DNA of 64,000 bases from Candidatus Borrelia undatumii (GTDB lineage Bacteria; Spirochaetota; Spirochaetia; Borreliales; Borreliaceae). Shown in pieces: positions 36,277 to 44,192 of this stretch. The stretch is taken from NCBI RefSeq assembly GCF_020882015.2, contig NZ_CP086555.2, forward strand, positions 744,001-808,000. The letters are read 5' to 3'. Positions within the stretch are counted from its first letter, which is position 1. Every line of letters starts with the position of its first letter. Both the position numbers and the translations under genes were made by a program. The notes under the pieces were generated by a model that saw only the letters and a program-made list of their open reading frames with translations, had not been told where the DNA came from and searched no databases.

Positions 36277-38329
36277 TATTTTGTTCTATTTTTTGAAAGA
36301 ACGCATCTATTTTTAGTTTTATGTTTTCAAGTTTTGAGTAGTGTGTTTCGATGTTGGGTAGGGAGCGTAGGAAAAGTTTTCCGTAGGTTTTCTCGAAGAT
36401 TCTTTTGTCTAGGCATACTATGATTCCGTAATCTTTTGGGTCTCTGATCAGTCTCCCAAATCCTTGTTTGAATTTCATTATTGCTTGCGGCAGTGTTTCT
36501 TTTCTGAAAAAGTTTTCTCCTGTTTTGGCTGCCAACTCACTCTTTGCTGTTAGGACAGGATCTGAGGGGGTTTGAAATGGAAGTTTAGGCATTATTACCA
36601 TTGTCAGTTTGTCACCCTTGATGTCGATTCCTTCCCAGAAATTCTTAATACCTATAAGCACGCTTTTTTTTTGTGATTTTTTAAAAGAGTTTACTAGTTC
36701 ATGTTTTGGCAAATATCCTTGTATGAAGGGATCTATATCGTTTTCAAGTAGAAAATTTTTAATCGTTTTTTCTGCATATTTTAAGCTTTTAAATGATGTT
36801 AAAAGAATTAAAGTTCCACCCTTATTGAGTAGTACAAGCTCTTTAATATATTTTATTGATTGACTTAAAAATTTTTCTTCGTTATTGGGGTTTTCAATGT
36901 CAGATGTAACTGTTAGCATTGATCTTTCTTTGTAAGAAAAAGAATACGGAAGTTTTTCTATTTCTATGTTTTTGTCACTCAAGTTTAGCCCTATTTGATT
37001 TATAAAATATGAAAATGATTGATTTATGAGTAGGGTAGCGGATGTAAAAACTGCTCTTCTTGCTCTTGTGTGCATAATTCTATTTAGACCAGGACCTAAA
37101 TTAATCTCTGATGCTTTAAATGTTGCTGTATTTTTTTTATTTTCTATCCAAAAACAAAGATTCTCATTTTTGTTTTTGGATAGAAAGTTTTTAATTAATG
37201 CTTCTTTTTCTTCTATATTTTTAATTAGTCTTTCAAGTTCAATTTTTGCTGTTTTATTTTCAAGTTCTTGTGTTATTGACACCATAGCTGTTCGATAATT
37301 TTCTAGATTATAAACGATGTCTTTCAAGTGTGTTTTAATTCGTGTATAAAAATCGGTTTCATATGTACTATTGGTTATTCTGTAAACGGAAGAGAAATCT
37401 TTTTTTGTTCTTACTACATAATCTATGTTTTCAAAACTCAGCATTGTTGCAATTTCAAAATTTTTCTTGTATGCGCCTCTTATATTTTGTCTTTTGATTA
37501 TTTTATCTATTTTTGTAAAAAGTTGTTTTATCCCGACTCTTGAAAAGTTTTTGCTAAATAGAGTTCTTGCTGCTTCCTCTAGGTAATGAGCCTCATCAAT
37601 TATTATGTTTTTTATATTAGGTAGGATTAAGTTGAGAGCCTCTTCTATCTCTTCCTTTTCAGAGCTATCCTCATAATCTTCCTTCTGTGTTAGTACTTCA
37701 TTTCTTATATAAAGATCATTAAGGAGTAAATGATGATTGGTGATTATGATATCACATTCTAGTGTTTTTCTTCTTGCTTTTTTAAAAAAACATTTATTTT
37801 CATCAGGGCAAGTAATGCCGGAACATGTTTCAGGACTAGCTGATACTTCTTCCCATATTTTATCATCAATGAAATTAAGTTCATCTTTATCACCAGTTTT
37901 TGTATTTTTTACCCAATAAAGTAATGATTCTAAATTTTGTTTATTAAGTGTATATACCAGTAGACTTCTTTCAAGTTCTTCAAGTCGACGAAGGCACAGG
38001 TAGTTTCTCATCCCTTTGATGAGGCCAAATTTTATTTTGAAGGGAATGATTTTTTCTAAAGATTTAATGTCTTTTTTAATTAGTTGTTCTTGAAGATTAA
38101 TGGAGGCTGTTGAGATTATGACCTTTTCTTGTGTCTTTTGGACGAAGTCAATTGCAGAGATTAGATAAGCAAGACTTTTACCAGTTCCGGTTGGAGCTTC
38201 AATAATTAAAAAATTTTCATTTTCAAAGGCTTTACTTACTTTCTCTATCATTTTGAGTTGTGGATCTCTTTTTGCAAATCCTTTGATATTTAATTCAGTT
38301 TTTTTAAGTATGTAATCAATCAGATTCAA
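36266..38329 (-). CDS. dinG: DinG/YoaA-family superfamily 2 helicase with Fe-S cysteines
   Basis: XPD-like 5'-3' DNA helicase, probably in repair of replication structures. Walker A is APTGTGKS (K51) and the DEAH box is near residue 249. Four cysteines, C112, C169, C174 and C180, follow the C-x(n)-C-x4-C-x5-C spacing of DinG and should ligate a 4Fe-4S cluster. C-terminal motifs include FWEGIDIKGD, MPKLPF and QGFGRLIRD. Length is 687 aa without the N-terminal exonuclease domain of some Gram-positive DinG. Its 5' end overlaps the pnp stop by 14 nt, so pnp and dinG form an operon. The 3' end overlaps rlpA convergently by 11 nt. Confidence 0.92.
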   Translation of the reverse strand: MNLIDYILKKTELNIKGFAKRDPQLKMIEKVSKAFENENFLIIEAPTGTGKSLAYLISAIDFVQKTQEKVIISTASINLQEQLIKKDIKSLEKIIPFKIKFGLIKGMRNYLCLRRLEELERSLLVYTLNKQNLESLLYWVKNTKTGDKDELNFIDDKIWEEVSASPETCSGITCPDENKCFFKKARRKTLECDIIITNHHLLLNDLYIRNEVLTQKEDYEDSSEKEEIEEALNLILPNIKNIIIDEAHYLEEAARTLFSKNFSRVGIKQLFTKIDKIIKRQNIRGAYKKNFEIATMLSFENIDYVVRTKKDFSSVYRITNSTYETDFYTRIKTHLKDIVYNLENYRTAMVSITQELENKTAKIELERLIKNIEEKEALIKNFLSKNKNENLCFWIENKKNTATFKASEINLGPGLNRIMHTRARRAVFTSATLLINQSFSYFINQIGLNLSDKNIEIEKLPYSFSYKERSMLTVTSDIENPNNEEKFLSQSIKYIKELVLLNKGGTLILLTSFKSLKYAEKTIKNFLLENDIDPFIQGYLPKHELVNSFKKSQKKSVLIGIKNFWEGIDIKGDKLTMVIMPKLPFQTPSDPVLTAKSELAAKTGENFFRKETLPQAIMKFKQGFGRLIRDPKDYGIIVCLDKRIFEKTYGKLFLRSLPNIETHYSKLENIKLKIDAFFQKIEQNTNL

Positions 38330-39146
38330 GTTTATTAATTATCCCTCTTAACAATTTTTCGAATTTACTAGATATTTTTGCTGAGTTTATTTTAACTTCT
38401 TCGTGACTTAAAGAACCATTTTGCATTCCTGATGCTAGGTTTGTGACATTTGAAATTGCTACTGTATTCATTTTAAGATATGCTGCAATAATTATTTCAG
38501 GTACCGTTGACATACCAACTAGGTCTGCGCCTATTGTTTTAAAAAAATGTGTTTCAGCTGTTGTCTCATAGCAGGGGCCTGAAACAGCAAGATAAGTTCC
38601 CTCCTTAATATCTTCCTTAAAAATCTTTCTATAAACACTTCTTGTCAATTCCATTAAATTTGAATTACTATAAATTGAGTTTAATTCTTGGAATCTTGAT
38701 CCTAAATTATCATCATTTTCTCCTATTAATGGATTGACTCCCATAAAGTTTATGTGATTATTTATTAAAATAAGATCTTCTACTCTAAATTGACCATTAA
38801 TTGCTCCGGAGGAATTTGTGATGATCAAATTTCTAACTCCAATTTTTTTTGCAAGTAGTATAGGCATTATTGTTTCTTTAGGATGGTAGCCTTCATAATA
38901 ATGGAACCTTCCAGAAAAAATAACTATATCATTACTAATATTTAATGTACCCTTATGGCCATCCACAGTTGATACTGGAAATTCTTTTATGTTTCTATAA
39001 GGGATCTCAATACCATTGTTGCATATTATACTCAAATCGCTCAGGCCAGAACCAAGTATTATTGCTGTTTTGGGCTTAAGTGCCGATATTTCCTTGAGTG
39101 AAGAATAAGCCTTATTTATCCTTTTATTAATTTCTTTGAAATTCAT
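38316..39146 (-). CDS. punA: purine nucleoside phosphorylase, trimeric PNP-I/PunA type
   Basis: Cleaves (deoxy)inosine and (deoxy)guanosine with phosphate to give free base and (deoxy)ribose 1-phosphate. Family motifs are ILGSGLSD near residue 31, FPVSTVDGHKG near 56, GRFHYYEGY near 78, the TNSSGAIN base-pocket strand near 110, SGPCYET near 188 and SNVTNLASG near 233. Length 276 aa is normal. AAGAAGG lies before the ATG. Borrelia cannot make purines de novo, so salvage from host nucleosides is the likely role. The methylthioadenosine phosphorylase subfamily is less likely given the ST(V)DGH motif, but substrate range is not provable here. Confidence 0.93.
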   Translation of the reverse strand: MNFKEINKRINKAYSSLKEISALKPKTAIILGSGLSDLSIICNNGIEIPYRNIKEFPVSTVDGHKGTLNISNDIVIFSGRFHYYEGYHPKETIMPILLAKKIGVRNLIITNSSGAINGQFRVEDLILINNHINFMGVNPLIGENDDNLGSRFQELNSIYSNSNLMELTRSVYRKIFKEDIKEGTYLAVSGPCYETTAETHFFKTIGADLVGMSTVPEIIIAAYLKMNTVAISNVTNLASGMQNGSLSHEEVKINSAKISSKFEKLLRGIINKLESD

Positions 39147-39160
39147 TTCTCATAACCTTC

Positions 39161-39189
39161 TTTACCGTGATGTTTTCTCATTATATATT
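39161..39189 (+). promoter_or_regulatory. promoter of dus, overlapping a divergent promoter for pnp
   Basis: TTTACC (39161-39166), 17-nt spacer, TATATT (39184-39189); the start would be at 39196, the A of the dus ATG. On the minus strand TATAAT (39185-39180) shares two bases with it and could drive pnp-dinG. Confidence 0.5.
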
Positions 39190-39195
39190 TATTTT

Positions 39196-40185
39196 ATGAG
39201 TTTTTTAAACAATATTAGTCGGCCAATTATGATATTGGCTCCAATGGAAGATGTAACGGATACTGTTTTTAGAAATTTGATTCATTTAATAGGTGATGGA
39301 AAGGATGAACCCGATATTTACTTCACCGAATTTATTTCTGCTGCGGGGCTTGTAAGTGGCTCTAGGCAATCAATGCAACATGTTTTAACAAAAAATGATG
39401 AATTGAGTCGACCCTTAATTGCTCAAATTTGGGGCAAGAATCCCGATGACTTTTTTAATGCCATAAAAATTCTAGGCGGGTTAGGGTTTTGGGGGATTGA
39501 CCTTAATATGGGTTGTCCTAGGAAAAAGATAATTAAAAAAGGAGTGTGCTCTGCTTTAATTGAGAATAAAACTTTGGCTTATGAAATAGTTATGGCAAGT
39601 AGGGAAGCTTGTTTAAAATTTGGATTACCCCTCAGTATAAAGACAAGACATGGATTTTTTCGTTCTGAAGTTGAGGATTGGTTAGGATTTTTATTGAAAT
39701 TGGGTATTGATATGCTGACAGTTCATCCAAGGCTTGCTATTAATCAGAGTGAGGGTGACCTAGATTTTGACGTTTTTGATGAGGTTATTAAACTGAGAAA
39801 TAAAATCAATTCTTCTACATTAATTATTGGGAATGGGGACATTTTAAGTTTAAAACAGGCTGGTCAAATTGTAAAAAATTATTCTGTTGATGGGATAATG
39901 TATGGGCGTGGAATTTTTAAGAATTTAAATTTATTTAAAAGATGTTCTCCTAACTTTTTGAGTAATAGTTTGGATTTTAGATTAAATATATTAAAATTTC
40001 ATGTGAAAGATTTTTACTCTACTTGGGGCTTTACTAAGGATTTTAATAAACTTAAGAAGTACTTCAAGATTTATTTTAGTGAGTTTGAGAGGGATAGTGA
40101 ATATTTTCGCAATATTATGGGTTCAACTAATTATGAGGAGCTTTTTGAAAATCTGGAGCGAACAGATTCTGGGGGGTTATGTTGA
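39196..40185 (+). CDS. dus: tRNA-dihydrouridine synthase
   Basis: FMN-dependent TIM-barrel enzyme that reduces uridine in tRNA D loops. The LAPMEDVTD FMN-binding motif is near residue 14. The catalytic cysteine lies in the LNMGCPRKK motif near 98-106, KTRHGF is near 149 and GNGDI near 211. I chose ATG 39196, giving about 329 aa, because the frame upstream to 39136 overlaps the divergent pnp gene and has no family similarity. The -10 box 7 nt before the ATG suggests a leaderless mRNA. valS begins 9 nt after its stop. Confidence 0.92.
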   Translation: MSFLNNISRPIMILAPMEDVTDTVFRNLIHLIGDGKDEPDIYFTEFISAAGLVSGSRQSMQHVLTKNDELSRPLIAQIWGKNPDDFFNAIKILGGLGFWGIDLNMGCPRKKIIKKGVCSALIENKTLAYEIVMASREACLKFGLPLSIKTRHGFFRSEVEDWLGFLLKLGIDMLTVHPRLAINQSEGDLDFDVFDEVIKLRNKINSSTLIIGNGDILSLKQAGQIVKNYSVDGIMYGRGIFKNLNLFKRCSPNFLSNSLDFRLNILKFHVKDFYSTWGFTKDFNKLKKYFKIYFSEFERDSEYFRNIMGSTNYEELFENLERTDSGGLC

Positions 40186-40194
40186 GGTTAAGCA

Positions 40195-42816
40195 ATGAAT
40201 AGCAATGTTTCAAAGAAATATGATTTTAACATTTTTGAAGATGAAATTTATAAGAAATGGATAGAAAATGGGGTATTTAAACCTAATTGTAGCTTTAAGC
40301 CTAAATTTAGCATGGTAGCGCCTCCCCCGAACGTTACAGGTATTCTTCATATGGGACATGCTCTTAATTTTGCTTTGCAGGATATCCTGATTCGCTATAA
40401 GAGAATGAAGGGAAATGATACCCTTTGGCTTTTTGGCACAGATCATGCTGGAATTGCGACCCAATCGGTTTTTGAAAAACAACTTAAAGATCTTGGAAAA
40501 AATAAAGATAATTTTACTCGTGAAGAATTTGTTGATGAAATTTTTAAATTAAAGGACAAGCATAGAGAGATAATTATTAGCCAGATAAGAAAGCTTGGAG
40601 CTTCTTATGATCATTCTCGAGAAAGATTCACTCTTGATGACGGGTTTTGTAGCGCTGTTAATAAGGCTTTTGTAGATTTATATAATAAGGGCTTAATTTA
40701 CAAAGGGGAATATCTTGTAAATCTTGATCCTGGATCTGGGAGCGTTGTTAGTGATGAAGAGGTTGAGTATAAGGAAGTTTTTGGAAAAATTTATTTTATC
40801 AAATATTTACTAGATGATGATGATTTTATTGAGGTTGCGACTACGAGGCCTGAGACTATGTTTGCAGATGTGGCTGTCGCTGTTAATCCCATCGACAATA
40901 GATATAAGGCCTTAATTGGCAGATATGTTAGAGTTCCTATTGTAAATAGGAGGGTTAAGATAATAGGGGATAGTTATGTTGACATGGAATTTGGAAGCGG
41001 TGCTTTAAAGATAACTCCCGCACATGATCCTAATGATTTTGAAATTGCAAAAAGGCACTATATTCCTAGAATAAATATTTTAACTCAGAGAGGAAAACTC
41101 AATGAGAATGTTCCCATTGAATATCAGGGATTAAGTGTAGCTGATGCAAGATCTAGGATAGAAAAAGACTTAAAGGATAAAGACTTATTAATAGATGTTA
41201 GGAATCATAAGCATCAAGTTGGGCATTGTCATAGGTCTGGGGAGATTATTGAACCTTATTTGTCAAATCAGTGGTTTGTTAAAATGAAGCCTTTAGCTGA
41301 TAGTGCTTTAGAGGCTTTAGAGAAGGGTGAGATTAGGTTTTACCCCAAGAGGTGGGAAAATACGTATAGGCATTGGTTATTAAATATTAAGGATTGGTGC
41401 ATTTCTAGACAGTTGGTTTGGGGACATAGAATTCCTGCTTGGTATGATTGTGATACAGGAGAAGTTATTGTTAGTGCGCTTAATCCATCATTGAGCGAGG
41501 AGTATAAAGATAGGCGTTTCACCAGAGAATCCGATGTGCTTGATACTTGGTTTTCTTCATGGTTGTGGCCATTTGCTTCCCTTGGGTGGCCGGAGTCTAA
41601 CATTGACTTTAAGAATTATTATCCCACAGATACATTAATTACTGCTTATGACATAATATTTTTTTGGGTGGCAAGGATGGTAATGGCAGGACTTGAGTTT
41701 ACAGGCCAAGTTCCCTTTAGGGATATATACATAACACCTCTTTTAAGAGATAAACAGGGCAGAAAGATGTCAAAATCTTTAGGCAATGGAATAGATCCTC
41801 TTAAAATTGTCAGTGAATACGGGAGCGATGCTTTACGCTTCACTATTTCATTTTTATCTGTTCAGGGGCATGATTTAAATATTGATACTAAAGATTTTAT
41901 GTTTGGTGCCAAGTTTGTAAATAAGGTATTCAATGCGTCCAGATTCATTTTATCAAATTTGGATGGCAAGGTTATGCCAGATAAATTAGACCTAGACGAT
42001 ATTGATAAGTGGCTGCTTGAAAGTTTAAATTCTACTATCGTTTCTATAGATTGGTCACTTAAAAATTATAAGTATAATGATGCGGCGAAGGCTATATATG
42101 AATTCTTCTGGAATGATTTTTGTGATTGGTATATTGAAATTAGTAAAATTAGTTTGAACAGTGGAGATAGTAAAGTTCAAAGTATGGCTATTTTTAAGTT
42201 AATTTTTTTTCTTAAAAAGTCTTTACTTTTGATGCATCCTTTCCTGCCTTTTATTACTGAGGAGATTTATTCCAAGCTTCCATCTTCAAAGGGTACATTG
42301 GCTTTAGCAAATTATCCTGAGGCTGCAGGTCAGGGGGATTTTAAGAAAGAGTTTGAAAGCTTTAATTCATTTAAGGATTTCATTACATCTGTTAGAACAC
42401 TTAGAAGTGAATTTAACATAGTACCAAACATTAAGATGAATGTTGCCCTAAAATTTGATAATACTTTCAGATATGAGAGATATTTTAGGGAGCATGAGCA
42501 TATTGCAAGTAAACTCATTAATTTTGATTTAATTTTTTATGACGAGAATTATGAAAATATGATAGGTGTACCCAATGTTGGCTTTGAGAGTTTTGCAGAC
42601 ATTAAGGGTTTAATAGATATTGATAAGGAACTTTTGAGGCTTTCTAGGCAATTGGATAAGTATGAGAAGCTTAGATCCTCGACTTTAGCGAAGCTTAAAA
42701 ATGAAAATTTCTTATCGAACGCGCCTAGCAGTGTTGTCGAGTCCGAGGAGTCAAAATTAGAAGAATTCGATTCCTTTATTTCAAAAATTGCCAGTTATAT
42801 TGAAAAACTTGGGTAA
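40195..42816 (+). CDS. valS: valyl-tRNA synthetase
   Basis: Class Ia synthetase charging tRNA-Val. The HIGH motif appears as HMGH in PPPNVTGILHMGHALN near residue 44-59, and KMSKS as GRKMSKSLGNG near 523-533. The editing (CP1) domain with ATTRPETMFADVAVAV lies between them, at about 220-235. The C-terminal anticodon domain ends in a coiled-coil tail (about 810-873) with LSRQLDKYEK, diagnostic for ValRS. Length 873 aa is usual. A GAGG site precedes ATG 40195. It is probably co-transcribed with dus. Confidence 0.97.
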   Translation: MNSNVSKKYDFNIFEDEIYKKWIENGVFKPNCSFKPKFSMVAPPPNVTGILHMGHALNFALQDILIRYKRMKGNDTLWLFGTDHAGIATQSVFEKQLKDLGKNKDNFTREEFVDEIFKLKDKHREIIISQIRKLGASYDHSRERFTLDDGFCSAVNKAFVDLYNKGLIYKGEYLVNLDPGSGSVVSDEEVEYKEVFGKIYFIKYLLDDDDFIEVATTRPETMFADVAVAVNPIDNRYKALIGRYVRVPIVNRRVKIIGDSYVDMEFGSGALKITPAHDPNDFEIAKRHYIPRINILTQRGKLNENVPIEYQGLSVADARSRIEKDLKDKDLLIDVRNHKHQVGHCHRSGEIIEPYLSNQWFVKMKPLADSALEALEKGEIRFYPKRWENTYRHWLLNIKDWCISRQLVWGHRIPAWYDCDTGEVIVSALNPSLSEEYKDRRFTRESDVLDTWFSSWLWPFASLGWPESNIDFKNYYPTDTLITAYDIIFFWVARMVMAGLEFTGQVPFRDIYITPLLRDKQGRKMSKSLGNGIDPLKIVSEYGSDALRFTISFLSVQGHDLNIDTKDFMFGAKFVNKVFNASRFILSNLDGKVMPDKLDLDDIDKWLLESLNSTIVSIDWSLKNYKYNDAAKAIYEFFWNDFCDWYIEISKISLNSGDSKVQSMAIFKLIFFLKKSLLLMHPFLPFITEEIYSKLPSSKGTLALANYPEAAGQGDFKKEFESFNSFKDFITSVRTLRSEFNIVPNIKMNVALKFDNTFRYERYFREHEHIASKLINFDLIFYDENYENMIGVPNVGFESFADIKGLIDIDKELLRLSRQLDKYEKLRSSTLAKLKNENFLSNAPSSVVESEESKLEEFDSFISKIASYIEKLG

Positions 42817-42930
42817 TTTGAGAGAAGATATTTTTATGCAGAAACTCCCACGACGGTGATTACCAGGGGAGATCGTGTCCGGTTTGATTGTTGCCTAAAA
42901 TAATAAGGCTTGATTCAAGATTATCTCTCT

Positions 42931-43608
42931 TTATTCCTTCTTCTCTGCTTTTATCATATGCCTTTTGTCGCCAAATCCTTTCACTCTAGCATAGTCAAAA
43001 TTTGCAAGCTTTAGACCATCTTTTACGACCCTAGCCGAAGAGAACGTTGAAAGTTTCGCACCGACCTTACTTTTTTGTAGAATTAAGTCGAACACTTCCT
43101 TGCTCCACATTTCTGGGTTTTTGCTTGGACTGAATCCGTCCAGAAACCAGTAGTCCATGTATCCGGGAATCTCATTAATCCTCTTCCTGGCGTCTCCGAC
43201 CAATATCTTTAGATTAACATTATCTGTTACCTTCATCTTTACATCTCTTTTGGGAGTATTCGGATACCTGCTAAGGAACAGCCTAAAATAACCTACCTCT
43301 TTACCAAAAAACCTAGATACCTGCCTGATCTTTTCCTTCTTTAACGGGAACTTCTCAATCGAGTAATAATTAATCCCTGTTCTTATAGAATTTTCACCCA
43401 AGAATTTCAAAAGCGCCACGAAGTTAAGCCCCGTGCCAAAGCCCAACTCTGCAATATTTGCGGTTTCTAAACTCGAAAGCTCCACATCCAAGCCACAACC
43501 CTTAATGAATACGTGCACACTCTCCTCAAGCCCATGCCACGGATTATAGTAAATATCATTAAATCTATCCGAATATAGAGTTTGCCCTCTAAACAGAAGC
43601 TCAGACAT
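42931..43608 (-). CDS. mnmD: MnmD-type tRNA wobble-uridine methyltransferase (MnmC N-domain homologue)
   Basis: SAM-dependent methyltransferase of the DUF752/MnmC-N family that converts nm5s2U to mnm5s2U at tRNA wobble positions. Signatures are the SAM motif ELGFGTGLNF near residue 53 and the catalytic FLDGFSPSKNPEMW segment near 156-170. It is a stand-alone methyltransferase without the C-terminal FAD oxidase of E. coli MnmC. An alternative TTG start at 43617 lies three codons upstream; the choice is uncertain. It faces valS convergently. Local G+C is somewhat above that of the neighbours. Confidence 0.87.
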   Translation of the reverse strand: MSELLFRGQTLYSDRFNDIYYNPWHGLEESVHVFIKGCGLDVELSSLETANIAELGFGTGLNFVALLKFLGENSIRTGINYYSIEKFPLKKEKIRQVSRFFGKEVGYFRLFLSRYPNTPKRDVKMKVTDNVNLKILVGDARKRINEIPGYMDYWFLDGFSPSKNPEMWSKEVFDLILQKSKVGAKLSTFSSARVVKDGLKLANFDYARVKGFGDKRHMIKAEKKE

Positions 43609-43745
43609 GAACCTCAACCAGCCCCCGATTCCGAGTACTCAAACCTAAAAGACATCAACACAAACCACACCCACATCGAATTGTTTGACTAGAATAATAT
43701 GGATTAACTTGACATCACCCAAACAAGTTACAAAATTTCGCCTTA

Positions 43746-43776
43746 AGAGAAACTAAGACAAAAACTTAGTTTCTCT
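43746..43776 (-). terminator. strong 12-bp stem-loop just after groES
   Basis: A perfect 12-bp stem (43746-43757 with 43765-43776) closes a seven-base loop, starting 2 nt after the groES stop codon. No long T run follows on the minus strand, so it may act as mRNA 3' stabiliser or an attenuating hairpin as much as a terminator. Confidence 0.6.
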
Positions 43777-43778
43777 GC

Positions 43779-44051
43779 TTACTCTTCTATAATAGCTACA
43801 ATCTCTTTTGCCTTCAAAATCAGGTGTTCCTTATTCTCAATTTTCACAGCAGCCCCAGCGTATTTCTCATAAAGTACAGTATCACCAACCTTAACAGTAA
43901 TCTCTTCCTTACTAGAGCCAATAGCCATAACTGTTCCGATATTTGTCTTCTCTTTCGCATTCTCCGGTATATACAAACCCGAGATCGTCTTGCTTTCAGC
44001 TTCTTTCACCTTGATCAAAACTCTATCAGCTAAAGGTTTAATATTTTTCAT
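43779..44051 (-). CDS. groES: co-chaperonin GroES (Hsp10)
   Basis: Forms the heptameric lid of the GroEL chamber. PLADRVLIK at residues 6-14, the mobile loop with [10 protein letters not shown] (about 23-32), and [13 protein letters not shown] near 55-67 are standard. Length is 90 aa. AAGGAG precedes the ATG. It is not next to groEL in this window, so in this organism the two genes are separate. A strong stem-loop follows the stop codon. Confidence 0.97.
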   Translation of the reverse strand: MKNIKPLADRVLIKVKEAESKTISGLYIPENAKEKTNIGTVMAIGSSKEEITVKVGDTVLYEKYAGAAVKIENKEHLILKAKEIVAIIEE

Positions 44052-44192
44052 TTAAAACATCTCCTTGATTTGATAGTATAATACTACGAAAAAATGAGTT
44101 ATTAAGTCAATATGTTTATATAAGCTTGAAACTTCTTCTAATTTTAAAGATAATTCTTTTAGTAAAAATACAAGTTTAGGCGGGGAAATAGG

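Noticed and set aside
39136-39195. N-terminal extension of Dus
   Set aside because: It overlaps the divergent pnp start and the dus promoter; similarity begins after ATG 39196.
44076-44092. Operator-like palindrome AGTATAATACT between groES and the ABC-F gene
   Set aside because: It is probably a bidirectional -10 sequence, but no -35 at proper spacing could be found on either strand, so I did not call a promoter or operator.
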